From positions 44,388,745 to 44,452,744 of the forward strand of contig CM075102.1 in the NCBI GenBank assembly GCA_037576195.1: DNA of 64,000 nt. The letters are read 5' to 3'. Source of the DNA: Phytoseiulus persimilis (Eukaryota; Arthropoda; Arachnida; Mesostigmata; Phytoseiidae). The notes below the pieces were generated by a model that searched no databases, was not told the DNA's origin, and saw only the letters and a list, made by a program, of their open reading frames with translations. Within the stretch, counting starts at the first letter, position 1; each line of letters begins with the position of its first letter. Both the position numbers and the translations under genes were made by a program. Shown here one piece after another: positions 46,480-58,117 of this stretch.

Positions 46480-47447
46480 GACTTTTCCGGTGAAGGCATT
46501 GTATCCGAAATCGTCAGAGCTCCCCACTGCTTGCGTCGATTTCTCGAAATATTATATGTAGGGTGCTCATGGAGGACTCATAAATGTTGAAACGTTCCCT
46601 CCGATGACCTCAATCGAAATAAATCTACGCACGTTTTGCGGGATGCTCTTCGTGATGAATGAAGAACGAGATTCTCATGTCGATTTGGAGAGCGGACCCT
46701 GGCTGAATGCGGCTGCTCAGAGGAAATCATCATCGTTTAATGAGATCAATGAGAACCCGAGAGCCGGACGAGATCATGGAAACGGAGTTGCTTTCCCGTC
46801 TGGAACGGTTTCGAGGCTGAGCTGCGAAGAGTTTGTAGACGAAGATCTCCACTCATTGCCCCAAACTCCCGTTTCCATTCCCCTCTGAGCGCCCAGATTC
46901 GAGGACAACATCGAACTTCAGCGAACTTCCGCTGAATGGGAGGTTCACTACACCATTTCGGCCACGGAATGAAAATCTGACGTGTAGTTTACGATGGAGT
47001 GTGTTTGTTGAGCGCTGGGAGGAAGAGTGCCGCCTCGTCAAACCTTCGGGATGGAGCAGCTAGAGTTCCTGAAACGGCCCGAAAAACTCGTGGATTGGTT
47101 GTTTTGCAAACGTTTTCAATAATGGAGGGAACCTACACTTTTGACGGCTGACCACTGGACAAATAGAGATAAGCTACTTTTCCAATGGTGGGTCGGACAC
47201 ACGCGAGGGCCCACTCTGTGTCACACAAGTTGAAGCTACAAATACAGGTGCCCCCTAGTGCAGTCGACACAAGCCATTCTGTCGTTCGATCCAGCCGTGA
47301 AGGTGAGCAAGTGCATCTCGGATCGTCACAAAACCTTCAACGAGACGGAACCGGGTGCCGATCCGTGAAGAGAAAAACTAGATTACAAGATATCCAGCGG
47401 CTGTGTGAAAATTGGTTGTGTTAATCAAATTTGGTAACCCATTCCAG

Positions 47448-47771
47448 ATGAAAGCGATTATTGCCCTTTCAATGGTGGGCATCTGTGCGGCTGTCATTCC
47501 CGACGACAGCGAGACCACGAAGAAGATCTTTGACGCGAGTGTTGATTTCGCAGCGGTTGCTTTTCAAGTGGACCGGGAGGTCATGGCAAACATTTTCGAG
47601 ATTATCAGTGAAAACACCCCGGACGAATCTGTCATCAAAACTGCTCTGAAATCAGTCGTCAAAGAGCTGGCCACAAAGTTCGAGAAGATATCGGGCGAAA
47701 TAGAGGCTAAAATAGACAAAAAGGACTTGGAGAAGATCAAAAGTCAGATCAAGATGAATGTTAAATGTTGA
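47448..47771 (+). CDS. Small secreted helical protein
   Basis: 107 residues. The ATG at 47448 follows an acceptor (CATTCCAG) directly, so there is a non-coding upstream exon, as in Notum. Signal peptide: MKAIIALSMVGICAAV. The rest is charged and helical (IPDDSETTKKIFDASVDFAA, KSVVKELATKFEKISGEIEA), rich in Lys, Glu and Ile, and ends MNVKC with a single C-terminal cysteine. No family is recognised. The length and helical character recall small secreted proteins of arthropod glands, but that is only resemblance. Confidence 0.65.
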   Translation: MKAIIALSMVGICAAVIPDDSETTKKIFDASVDFAAVAFQVDREVMANIFEIISENTPDESVIKTALKSVVKELATKFEKISGEIEAKIDKKDLEKIKSQIKMNVKC

Positions 47772-48012
47772 ACAGATTCGGCTACGGGTCGACTATGATT
47801 GCCTCGATAAAATTTGCGGTTCCAACGATACGATCCTCTTTTATGATGGAAGATGTAGGAGACCCGAGAGATGTCGAGAGAGCAGCTGCTTTGCTGCGAT
47901 CCACCTCGGAGTAGGTGACCAATTCAGAGTGGAGCTGTCATCTGCGCAGGAGATCATTGTGGTTCGAACTAGGTCGATTGAGGAAGCTCGAGGGGTTGAG
48001 ATGAAAAAATGA

Positions 48013-48018
48013 TTTATT
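48013..48018 (-). other. Polyadenylation signal of the MFS transporter
   Basis: AATAAA on the minus strand, about 180 bp after the stop at 48196. Confidence 0.5.
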
Positions 48019-48195
48019 CCAGTCGGCCGCGAAGCTTGGGATCTCAGACGCTGAATGTACATTACCTTCGGATAGGCTGGTTGCTCGGTTTCGGGAACTC
48101 GAGTCTACTCCTCTAATCCTAGTCCGTGACACCCGTCAAAATACTGATATGAAAGTGAGTTTCCTCTGTGATTTCCGAAGTTCGGTTTACAGAGT

Positions 48196-50024
48196 TCACA
48201 GACTGAAGCGTCTCGCGCGCTCGAGGTTGGGCTCTGCGACCTCGTGCTCTCGATGGAACAGTTTGACGGCGAGATGCATCACAGCCAAGTTGACGCTCAT
48301 CGCGAGTCCGCACGCGAGCACCACGTACATTAATATGGACGGATTGCTCTCGATGTAGTGGCCAACAATAACAGGCGGTATGAGGGCTCCACTACAGGTC
48401 AATATGAGAATGATGCTCACGTAATCATGCGAGAGTGTCACGTGATTGGAAACCCATGCCGTGCAGCTTCCGTAGAGCGGTGAGAGGCCGGCACCGAGCA
48501 TGCAGCAAGCGATCCAGAGAACGGATTCCGCCCAATGCGTGAGGAAAGCTAGGGCAAATGCGGCAATTAACAGAACACATTGGCCGATTATCATCAGATG
48601 CATGGGCGTCAACTTGTATGAGAGTGGAACAGCCAGAACTCTAGCAGCTGTGAAGCCGCCATAGCAGAGTGAAGTGAGGAAAGCCGCGTTGGACTTCGTG
48701 AAACGATGCTCTGTGACCGCGTAAACCGAAATGAATTTCGAGAAGCAGGCTTCGAGGGTCACGTCTATCAGAGTGTAGACGCCAACAAGACACACGAGCG
48801 ACCATTCGAACAGACGACTAGTTGAGCCAGACGACGCTGATTTCTTCGAGTCTTTCCGTGGCCGTATGTCTCTCGAGTCCAAGCAAAACGATATGCTCAT
48901 GAGGAGGGCAGTGAGCAGAAATATTGATCCTATGATTGCGTACGGTATATGAACGCGTGACGGTATGCTACTCATGGTTCCCAAGGTCCCATTCGATGCT
49001 GTCGTCGAATTCATTGATTCGCCATCAAACTCGCTGCAAATCAGAGCTCCTTGAGTGCATACTCTTCGTGAATAAATACGAGTGGGGGTGGACGGACTTC
49101 AGAGCGGAAAATTATCTCCCCTCACCTTTCTGAGCTGAGGAACGGTTCCGCGATGAGAGGCGCGAACAAAGCGCCGATCCCGTACATGAGATGAAGGAGT
49201 TGAATCGCAGGCGACACATGGTCACGCCAAATTCCCACCAACCACACATACACTCCTGGAGGGGAAATCGATTTTGTACTCCCTCTATCGTTTCTGCGGA
49301 GGGCAAGTCGAAGCAGGCTCGACCGTGAGAGATCTTCGACGTTTTTTTGTGACAGAATTGGGAACGACGTACCGATTTCTTGCACACCAAAGAAACATCC
49401 ATTGAAAAATGCGAACGACGCCACCATAAAAGGCGTCGAGCCATGCGGTATGAGTATATTGAAGATCCCACAGCTCAGCATACAGGTGATTATGACTCGT
49501 TGCGCGTTGAAAGTTGCGAACAGTGGTGTTGCTGCACAGACAAATAAACCGGTCAGATCAGAGTCCATTCAGGTGTTCCAATCTTGGGACGTGAACCGTC
49601 AGCGAAGAACTACCTCACCTAGGAAGGATCCCACAAAAGCTCCGAAATCTCCCGAGAAGGCCACATAGCTCATCTGAGCCACAGAGATCTTCAAAAGCTC
49701 GGAAATGTCCAAGAGGGTCGGACCCACAATCGCCAGAGTCAGCCCCTACGAGTGAACGCCGCGGTGAATGTCAAAATTTATGATAACAGCTACCTCTTCT
49801 GACCTGGAATTTTCCCCTCTCGATCTTCGAACAAATCGCCACATCTCTTGATGGCGCTGAATTCATGGGCTCCTTACCAGGGACACGCTGGCCATATTCA
49901 GGTTGACGCTCTGGAACATGCGAACTGACTTCGAAGGCAAACCAGGCGGGTCCCCCGGAGCTTCGTCCACCTCCAGGCTTTCCGTCGCTTCACCAACCGC
50001 TCTGACATGATTCGTTTCTGACAT
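48196..50024 (-). CDS. Major facilitator transporter, MFSD4/NaGLT1-like
   Basis: Twelve-helix membrane transporter of the major facilitator superfamily, closest in feel to sodium-dependent glucose transporter 1 (MFSD4B). Five exons: 50024-49878, 49745-49619, 49531-49373, 49255-49126 and 49033-48196, phases 0, 1, 1 and 2, 466 residues. The N-terminus (MSETNHVRAVGEATESLEVD) is cytoplasmic. GLTLAIVGPTLLDISELLKI with VAFSGDFGAFVGSFL gives the first helices and the GD-x-GAFxGS loop of this subfamily. Exons 3 and 4 carry helices 3-6, for example NGCFFGVQEIG and MYGIGALFAPLIAEP. Exon 5 starts with a glycosylatable loop (MNSTTASNGT) and holds helices 7-12, including YGGFTAARVLAVPL. No frame break was seen. 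The substrate is uncertain: sugars are the best guess. Polyadenylation signal at 48013-48018. Confidence 0.85.
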
Positions 50025-50291
50025 TTAGGTTGACCTTTCAGGACATTGCCGAACTATTTCACAAACATGGTTCGAACCGATCGCAGTCAGTAGACGCACA
50101 GTTTCTGCGAAATTCCATCGAAGGCTTTATGGCGTCACTCTTCGCAGAAGGTTGCGGCGGGGAGTCAAACAGCAAAACGACTAAAGTAGCTCAATGAAAG
50201 TTCGGCGGAATCAGCAGCTCATCCACAACAGCCGCTCCAGCCAATCTGATCAGAGATGATTTCTTCCCTTGCTCCTGCGATCCACAGCGAA

Positions 50292-50582
50292 TCATTTCTT
50301 GATCTCACACACAGGGAGATCTTCACGGAGTGATCCGAGGAAAGCTTGATTCCACGTTTCCGTCTTCAACTGTCGAGGGCTATTCATTCTCACGCTCCGA
50401 ATGTAGAGATCGGCCAGACTTGTTGCGGGATAAATCGATAATAATATCCCCGCTGCATCCATCAAGCTCCGTGTGTAGGGATTATACGCCACAGAGATGA
50501 CATGCCACTCGCTGGGAGACTTGCATTCCCAAGTCCTGGATATTTTCGACGCAGATGCTCCCAACGGTTCCTGACGGTAAAC
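50292..50582 (-). CDS. Probable 3' terminal exon of an unidentified gene
   Basis: The frame begins exactly after a good acceptor (TTCTCCTGCAG), has an in-frame stop upstream, and runs 96 codons to a TAA-type end at 50292. The product starts VYRQEPLGASASKIS and includes RTWECKSPSEWHVISV, GILLSIYPATSLADLYIRSV and EDLPVCEIKK; its composition and evenness look genuinely coding. Upstream minus-strand exons likely lie at 50.6-51.1 kb: one candidate (ending HELYQ before GTAAAT near 50890) contains several cysteines. I could not join them reliably and recognise no domain. Confidence 0.35.
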   Translation of the reverse strand, partial: VYRQEPLGASASKISRTWECKSPSEWHVISVAYNPYTRSLMDAAGILLSIYPATSLADLYIRSVRMNSPRQLKTETWNQAFLGSLREDLPVCEIKK

Positions 50583-51199
50583 CTGCAGGAGAAGGTGCCG
50601 GGCTCGACAAGACTATTCCCGTAAATGACGAGACATCGTGTGATCGGAACCGATCCCGGTGATCGAGGCCCTCCCCCCGTTCTCGAGATCTGCGAGCGTT
50701 GCGACCGAGGATGAGAGGGATCGACAACTTTGCGATTTCCCAACGCAGTTCGTCCGTTTTTCCCGCGGATCTTGATAGAACTAGTGGTGAACTGATGAAA
50801 CACGAGTTCAGCGGGAAAATGAGTCAATGCCGAATCAGGCCTGCGTCAGTCGAGCAATGGAGTTCTCAGATGGATGATGCGCACAATTTACCTGATATAG
50901 CTCATGGGTGAAGCATCTAGAGTCCTTGACATGAAAAGAGCATGGAGCCCAGCAGTAGTGCGGTTTCCCTGATCTTTGAGGTGCTTTGCATAATTGTATC
51001 GTTAACATTTGCGTGAGGGTGTTGCGGGTGCCGAGTCGCTCCACCTTTTCACTGTGAAAACCTCCAACGCTCAAATCATCCTGAACTGTTGCACCCTAGA
51101 CGAAAGGCTCTTGAATAAACAGAAAACATGACAGCTTTAAAAACCAAACGTTTAAGAGGGCTCGGACGGTGCCATCCGATTGCCTGCGAAGCTTTGAAA

Positions 51200-52218
51200 A
51201 TGAAGCCGTTGCTTTGTATTGTGCTCCTCAGCTCCTGCTTGGCAGCTCCTTTGATCAGTCCAGAATCTGAACTCCAGCATCATCGTAGTAAGAGACAACT
51301 CGGTGAAGTGGCGGTTCAGATCAGCAACGTTCTTGCGGTGTGTAACCACGACATTTGGATTCTCGTGTGAGCATGCCCTGCTCCGCCTAACAGTCATGTT
51401 ATGAAGAGAGGTACACTTCATTCCAAATCGGAAGACAACCCTCTTCCTCCTTTCCCGAAACTTCCTAGGGAGGATAATTTGAAAATTCCTCCCGATCCGA
51501 GATCCTCATTAGGATCACGGAGTTATAGCCCTGCTCCAGAACTGCGCCAAGAATCCAGAACTTTTTTTCTCGCAAGATCTAGAAGTCTTCGGGGCACATG
51601 ACATGATGCGCAGTCGTTCTCAAAAATTTCGATTTCACGCAGTTCATCGTAACGGTCGGATCCACGTCGATTGCTCAGGTGGGCAGGCTGGGACAAGATA
51701 TCGTGGGTGACAACAACGGAGGACTTTTAGCTCTGCTGGAGTCAATATTCGTCGGGGTTGAAGTGAGTGCTGCGATTTCGAATATTGTTCCCCAACTCTG
51801 GTAACTTGCCCGGGGCCAGAACACGGTCATCGTCTCAGTATGCGCTTGCTTTACTGCACCTCTCAATCTCTCCTTGCAGGTCAGCAGCGACGTGTTCCGG
51901 AATCTCCTCAATTCGATAATAGGAACACTGGAAACAGTGTTGGGAACCCCCAAGGAAGAAGAAAGTCTGGTCAACGGGAGCAGTGGAACCAGGAAAAATG
52001 AAAGACAGAGAGTTCAGAACAGCACCACTAGGAGCGAACCGAAGAAGAGCCCCGACCGACAAAAGATGCTCCCCCCGAGGGATGGACCTGACGCATCAAT
52101 CGGGAAAATAATCTCGGCTGACCTAAGAGAGTTTCAGGCTGCTAGGAGAAAGTTCTGGACTTCGATTCGGAACTCAGGCCGGGATATTCCTCCGAGAAGG
52201 ACGACGCCTGTGTCCTGA
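51200..52218 (+). CDS. Secreted precursor with furin-type site, unknown family
   Basis: Three exons, 51200-51337, 51679-51762 and 51880-52218, both junctions phase 0, 186 residues. The signal peptide MKPLLCIVLLSSCLAAP is followed by a short propeptide (LISPESELQHH) and the dibasic processing site RSKR. The mature chain would start QLGEVAVQISNVLA, where the Gln could cyclise. Exons 2 and 3 add an amphipathic, Leu/Ile/Val-rich middle (GLLALLESIFVGVE, FRNLLNSIIGTLETVLG). A Lys/Arg/Pro/Ser-rich tail follows and ends PPRRTTPVS. The mature protein has no cysteine. The two short hydrophobic segments could be amphipathic helices. Function unknown; it could be a secreted structural or defence protein. 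Confidence 0.7.
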
Positions 52219-53914
52219 CTGGATGCAGTTGCTGTGAACATTCCGCGGTATGAATCCTGTGCCGCGTGGTCAATCGTCCCTGGTCATCAAATAGTTCCTG
52301 TTTCATCGCATTGATTGACATTTCGATTCGTTTCCGTTGAACTAGCGGCCTTCTGTATCATCGCGAACTCGCGCTGCTTCGCTGATGGTCCTTGAAGAGA
52401 CTACTCGTGTCTCACTGCTACAGGCGGAGGGTAACTACGCACTTGGGAATTTGTGAAATGGACATTAAAAGCTGCGGTCGCAAACAACTGAACATTTCAT
52501 TTATTGGGCGTTGACAACAGATCATCTATGAGGCTGTCGCGATGTCTCGGGGCGTCACCACTCGAGACCGATGGTCTCCGTTCGTGCTTCCCCGTGCGCG
52601 ATTCTTCGACGTGTTGAAAAATCTCAGAAGAGCAATGTTTAGATGTAGTGGTCCAAGTTGAGCGAGCGCAGGTTTACGCATGCCAAGCTCGAGGGATGGT
52701 ATTGGTCTAGCGTTATGATCGAATCGGCTCGGAAGGAGACGACAATGCCGCTGTGGCTAGAGACCGTGTTTTATACAGCGACGGAAAGGTCAGCACCAGA
52801 GCCACTACCGTCCGGGCGAACTGCAGGGAACTGGGGCGTTTAAGAAGAGGAGCTTTTCAATCGGGAGTGCCCTCCAGAGAGCTCCTGCGCGGCACAAAGC
52901 AGATGTCGGAGTCCCGCCCATCCCAGAAACATGAAACGGGCTAGGAATCAAACGAGAAATGATGTGTCAGCCCTGAGCAAAGCGAGTATTTACAAAAAGA
53001 CGATTTGCGATGCAAGATGGATCATCTCCCGAGAGTCAGCTCAACTCTAGACTCGCAAACGAAGTCATCATCGAGCTCCGACGGCGTCCCTTCTCATCTC
53101 CAGTCTGCATCATTATAGAGCGGGGACGTCTCGAAACAAATTTCCGTGTTGACACTTTTGCAACAGACGTCTTCGCGGAGTTCACATCGTTCCTCGTTCA
53201 GGAAACAAGACACCGGAAGTGCCTACCTGATCCGTGGTGTCGTACGCAACGTTTCTCGCAAACGACCACCTGACGCTTGAACTCTTCCGGAAAGCATTCA
53301 TAGAGTGAAAACTCATACTGGTACATCCGTCCGTCCCGAGCCGCCCTGTTTCGCAGTCATCGTCTTCGTCCTCTCAAATCCTCCAGCAGTTGTTAGGTGA
53401 TGCGAAGCATGATGGTGAGCACGATATGGTGGAGCGCCATCTTAGATGCGAGTCCTCGGAACGTAGCGGTGATCGTACGGATACTTTTCTAAGCAAATCG
53501 GTCTCTGAAAACAGGGAGAGATCGCATGATGAGTCTGTCCTTCGGAGTATCGCAATTAACACCCTCGGTAGTGATCCAGCTCCGAACTTGCTGAATCTAA
53601 CTCGCTCGAGGTGAGTCTTGAATGGAATTCAGTGGGTTGGTCTCTCACAGGTGTGAGTGCGATGTTGCGCAAGTGTGCTCAGACAAGGATCATTTGCTCG
53701 CGTTCCGAACACAGCCATTCGCGTTAAGCGAGAGAACCTGCTGCTTGTTCTTCTTTTCAAAGCATTGTTCTTCATGACTCGAGAACGATGGCCTTGGAGT
53801 TATTCGAGACTTGTTGCACCCACCCACTTGACCGGCTCGCCAGACAACTAGCCTGTAGCTTGCCACCTACTCCTCCCAAACGAGCGGGCGAGCTCAAGAG
53901 GCAACGGGCCGCAT
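52219..53914. other. Stretch without a supported gene
   Basis: Only short overlapping frames; no motif, promoter or repeat recognised. Confidence 0.4.
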
Positions 53915-54500
53915 TCACATACAGCGAGGTGAACGAGATGTTGTAAACTTTTCAAGACGTTCTCGGTAGCTAGGACGATACTGAGGAGGGGGGAGGGAAG
54001 AACCAGATGACGCTGCCTCATGAATCGCACCAATTGAGCTGCTGGGGGGCAGCGAGCTCGAAGATAGTCTCCTCTGAACCGAGATTATCCCGAACTCGAA
54101 CATATCACTGAACCCCTCACGGGTCCTCTGCGCTCTCGCAGTGAGGGAAACTCGGAAAACCGCATCGAGAGCGCCGGCAATTGCTCGGGCGCTCTGATTC
54201 CAATAATCCGCCCAGAGCAAGCAAAAAATAAGTTTTCCTCCTCACCCTGGACGCAGTTCCGAAGTAATGCGGCGGAGCTACGCCTCGCCAGAAATCACCG
54301 GGAGCCTGAGCACTGCGCCACATGCCGGCGATCTCGAAAACTCTCGGAACATAGGAGGGGTGGTAAGGAACGTGCCGGCGTATCCTCGCCCGCGCTCGAT
54401 CGATGTCTGCCTGGATCTCCTCCCGCAAAGCGCTTCCGTAAAATCGGCCACGGGGATAGGAGCCGTAAGCGGTCGACATGTAGCTGGAATGGTAGGACAT
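53915..54500 (-). CDS. Small Tyr/Arg-rich protein, unknown
   Basis: Two exons, 54500-54246 and 53980-53915, phase 0, 106 residues. Exon 1 starts MSYHSSYMSTAYGSYPRGRF, continues through a charged helix (LREEIQADIDRARARIRRHV) and ends APPHYFGTASR at a GTGAGG donor. Exon 2 adds YRPSYRERLEKFTTSRSPRC and a terminal Met. There is no signal peptide and a single cysteine near the end. The helix flanked by Tyr/Ser-rich segments recalls small filament-associated muscle proteins, but I do not recognise the family. A further small exon between the two cannot be excluded. Confidence 0.5.
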
Positions 54501-57202
54501 CTTCCTGTCGAGAGGCGAGTGATGAGAAGACAGATGAGAAGATTAGAGCACAGATGTGTTGAGGAAAGCTCGGCCGAAGTCAAACTCACGAAACGTTTTA
54601 TGATATCCGAGCAGGAAGATTTGTTGTTGTCTTCAGCCCACTGCGGCTTCGACTGGCTATTCTAGTTGGCCGTGTGACTCTCAAACGAGACGACTTGCTT
54701 GGCATCGCCTTCTCGCTCGCTCACTCGCCTGACCAGCTCGTCAACGGCCCGCCCTCCAGGAATGCTATTGAGTCAACCAAGAAAACTGGTGGCTACAAGA
54801 CCGATGAAGCCAGCTACATCAGCGAATTTCTTCCCGAGCCTCAGAATGATAACAAGAACCATCTCGATCGAGGAGTAGTGAGCTCACTCGGGAACTCCGC
54901 CTATTTGGTTCCAGCCCAGCCTAGTCTGGAGAGTCGTAGTGGATTCAGTAATCGGAAGCGAATATCGATCGGCCGAATTTCCTTCCCAAACATATCGATG
55001 CCGAAAAATCGAGATCACGATCTCAATCGAGTCAAGTTCGCCATCTTCATCGGGAAAAACAAAAACAATGAGGCTCGCGAGTAGGAATGGAAACGTTCTG
55101 ATTGCACGTGGCTCGCCACTTCCGGCTATAGAGACGACCTAAAACGCACTTGTTCGTCGTTCGGATTCCTGACGCTGAGACGTCGGACACCCGAAACCAA
55201 AGCCTCGGGTGCCTCTCTTCACGGGTGGCATCCAAGCGCTTCCTGCTGGAATCGAAACAAGTTTAGGCAAGACCTAGGTTTCGCCTGAATTTCCAATCGC
55301 CTAAACTTACGACCCGAATGAAAGAAGACACGAAATGCTCAAAGGACCTCTGGCTCCTTTCGAACTCCCGAGTTGGCTCAAAACGCTTCCCGTTCTCCCT
55401 GAGACACTGTATTTGACTTTGACTTCCTGAATTTCACCTCAACCGGCTGAACCTCACCTGGATGGCCTGAATCAAACCTGACTCACTTGAATCTCACCTG
55501 AGAATCCGACAGGCTTTGCACGTCCGAGCTGGCTCAAAACTCCTCCCGTTCCCTCTAGAATACAATATTCGACTTCAAATATTCGTTGCGTGCCAGTGCG
55601 CTTCCTCAGATTTCCGTCAAGTTATCCCTTTCAGGAATTCAAGTTTGGTGATGTCAAGTCAATTCTCATCAATACTTCAAACGCGGAAGGTGACCAACAC
55701 ACTCGGAACAGTTATTAACTACTCCAGCAACATCAGAACCAAAACATGAGAACCACCGAGGGTGCTATCGATGCTTTGTTGATCGCGGAAGTTTTCGTTT
55801 GGAGATATTCCATGGCAGTCTGGACAGATTCACAATCGTTCAGTGCTTATTGTTAATTGCTCTTTGTACTGATCGGCTCATCGGAAATCAGAGATTGGAA
55901 GAGAGCAAATATTCCCGAAATATCGAGTCGAGGCACCTCAGCAGAAATTCTTCCAACTTCAAGTTGCAGAGCTGGGACCGGATGTGGTTGGTGTTGAAGA
56001 TGAAGTTCTCGTGTGAAAATAGTGCAACAATACTGTCTCGGAGAAGTCTTGCGTAACGCAGAACCTTCGGTCTGCTTGTCACAGCAAGAGACATTCTCAA
56101 ACAGAACATCAGCAAGAGAGAATGATTGCAGCATGGATTTGTGTAGAATGTTGGTGAGTCTGGATGTCTCGCTGTGCGAGATTCAGAGTCAGCTTTCTGG
56201 AGCTCCATTGGCATGGCTCCATGCAGTGATGCTGTGGCAACCCTGTGCCGAACCTCACGGCCATCACGGCCTCCCTCACGGAAAACGTATCTGAAGAAGC
56301 TTTCCTGAAGAGGGACATCCTGAAAACTGGAGAGGAAGTACTCCGCACCCTCTCGTGATTGGGAATTTCACTGAGACGCGCCGAATACGACCTTTCCCTC
56401 CAGAGCCCGTTGTGACTAGGGTTTGCAAACGCCGGTCTATAAAAAACGGCTTATGGTCCTGAAAATGCAGGCTTCTGCAGAGTCTAGTTGTGACCCGTTA
56501 GCGCACTCTGTTCTGTGAGACAATCCGGGGAAGTTTTCGCGTCCTCCAACAGCTTGACACTGCCGATGCAGCCGCAATCAATAGAATGCCGACCATCATG
56601 CGCCATTTTATTTCCAAATCGAGCCGGACATTCATCGCGACAATTTTTTCGGTGTCACCATGGAAGTCTCAGGGGGCGACCGTAAATACATCGAGCCAAG
56701 CAGGACCACACGCCACACCGATAGAACAGAGGCTCCGAAGAGTTCTGCAGCAGAGTGCGGGTTCGATTGATATGGCCCAGATTCAACAGAGTACACACCG
56801 AGACTCTCGGAGACGGTGAACTCATTTATTAACCGCGAATTTCGAGGCAGTCTCTCGCTCCCGAGAACGCAAAGTTTCATAGAATCCCGGCGTGGAATCC
56901 TTCGGAGACTGAGACCGAATGAAGCGTTGGTGGTTTCGATTCCATCCGCGGTCGCTCGCGGTCTTATCCGAGACGTAGTGAGGGCTGTGCTTGACAAAGT
57001 ATCAGGATAAGCATGATTCCTTGATCGCCAAAATTTGCCCTCGAATTCGCCTTAGGTGCCTTTATATCACCCAGGCTTCACCTAGAGGTATATTTCACTC
57101 AGGTTCCACCGAGGTAGAATCTTCAGCGCCTGAAACGCCTAATTCTCGGCGCCAGAAATTCCAAGCTTCACTTGTGATACGTGTGGACTTAATTCACTAA
57201 TG
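54501..57202. other. Repeat-bearing stretch without a firm gene
   Basis: Plus frame 54674-55084 (136 codons, no ATG start) and minus frames 55888-56214 and 56632-56997 are the longest. None has a recognisable domain or a clear splice partner. Contains the degenerate 20-bp repeat listed below and related sequence near 57050-57120. Confidence 0.35.
55368..55555. repeat. Degenerate 20-bp tandem repeat with duplicated flanks
   Basis: Four imperfect units of about 20 bp based on CTGAAYCTCACCTG (55424-55504), bordered by two copies of a segment containing GCTCAAAACKCYTCCCGTT, at 55368-55400 and 55524-55555. Similar CACCTAGAGG/CACTCAGG units occur near 57060-57110. Confidence 0.7.
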
Positions 57203-57204
57203 TA

Positions 57205-58115
57205 CAGGGTGGCTTTTTTTAGTCGGGAACTTTTTCAAAAATCAAAGAGTGATCGATAGAGGATATCGAGGCGGTCATTTTGATACAAAATTCAGGAGGA
57301 TCCGGTAAAAATCCCGGTCAGGAGATGGTTTTGAAAATGACCCTTTTTTTTTTCGAGGTCTTCTTAAAAGTTATCGTAAAAACGTCAATATTTATCGGAT
57401 CGGACTCGTGCGGGTCGCATCCGACGCGCAAAAGGAAGCCGGTCATTCGCCAGAAAACCGATTGAAGTTATCTCGTTTCTCCGAAAAATGGCAACCGATC
57501 GTATCGAGAATTCCTTTGGTGTCGAGGGTGATTTTGGCAACCGAGGGCGGAATCCTGAGCATGGGTGATTTCCGGTGAAAATCAAAAATCATCGGATCGA
57601 CCTCGCAGCTCAATGTTCGCATGATTCACCCATTTCTGAGTAATTTTCACCGGGGGAGATACCTCCGATTCTGCCTCGTTGAGGAGTTACGAGAAGAAAT
57701 GCGGGGAAAAGCGAGGAAAACGAAATTAGCCAATGGGCAAGGCCTTGAAAAAGGGGTTGATACGATCGCTTGCCATTCTTCGGGGAAATGAGATAACTTC
57801 GCTCGGTTTTCCGGCGAATGACGGGCTTCCTTTTGCGCGTCGAATGCTACCCCCACGAGTCCGATCCGATAAATATTGACGTTTTTACGATAACTTTTAG
57901 GAAGACCTCGTAAAAAAGGAAGGGTCATTTTCAAAACCATCTCCTGACCGGGATTTTTACCGGATCCTCCTGAATTTTGAATCAAAATGACCGCCTCGAT
58001 ATCCTCTATCGATCACTGTTTGATTTTTGAAAAAGTTCCAAAAGTTCCAAGTTTACGAAGTTATGGCCAAAACAAGATCGGGCTCGAAAATTCCCGACTA
58101 AAAAAAGCCACCCTG
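57205..58115. mobile_element. Long-terminal-inverted-repeat MITE with TA target duplication
   Basis: The element begins CAGGGTGGCTTTTTTTAG and ends with its exact inverse, flanked on both sides by TA (57203-57204 and 58116-58117). The arms are long: about 301 bp on the left (57205-57505) and 356 bp on the right (57760-58115), nearly identical in inverse orientation, around a unique centre of about 250 bp. The right arm carries about 54 bp (58040-58093) missing from the left. No transposase is encoded. TA duplication with a CAGGGTG end suggests a non-autonomous Tc1/mariner-type element. High arm identity implies recent movement or gene conversion. Confidence 0.9.
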
Positions 58116-58117
58116 TA

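Noticed and set aside
54674-55084. 136-codon plus-strand frame
   Set aside because: Begins at a non-ATG codon, no signal peptide or domain, and no acceptor could be placed with confidence.
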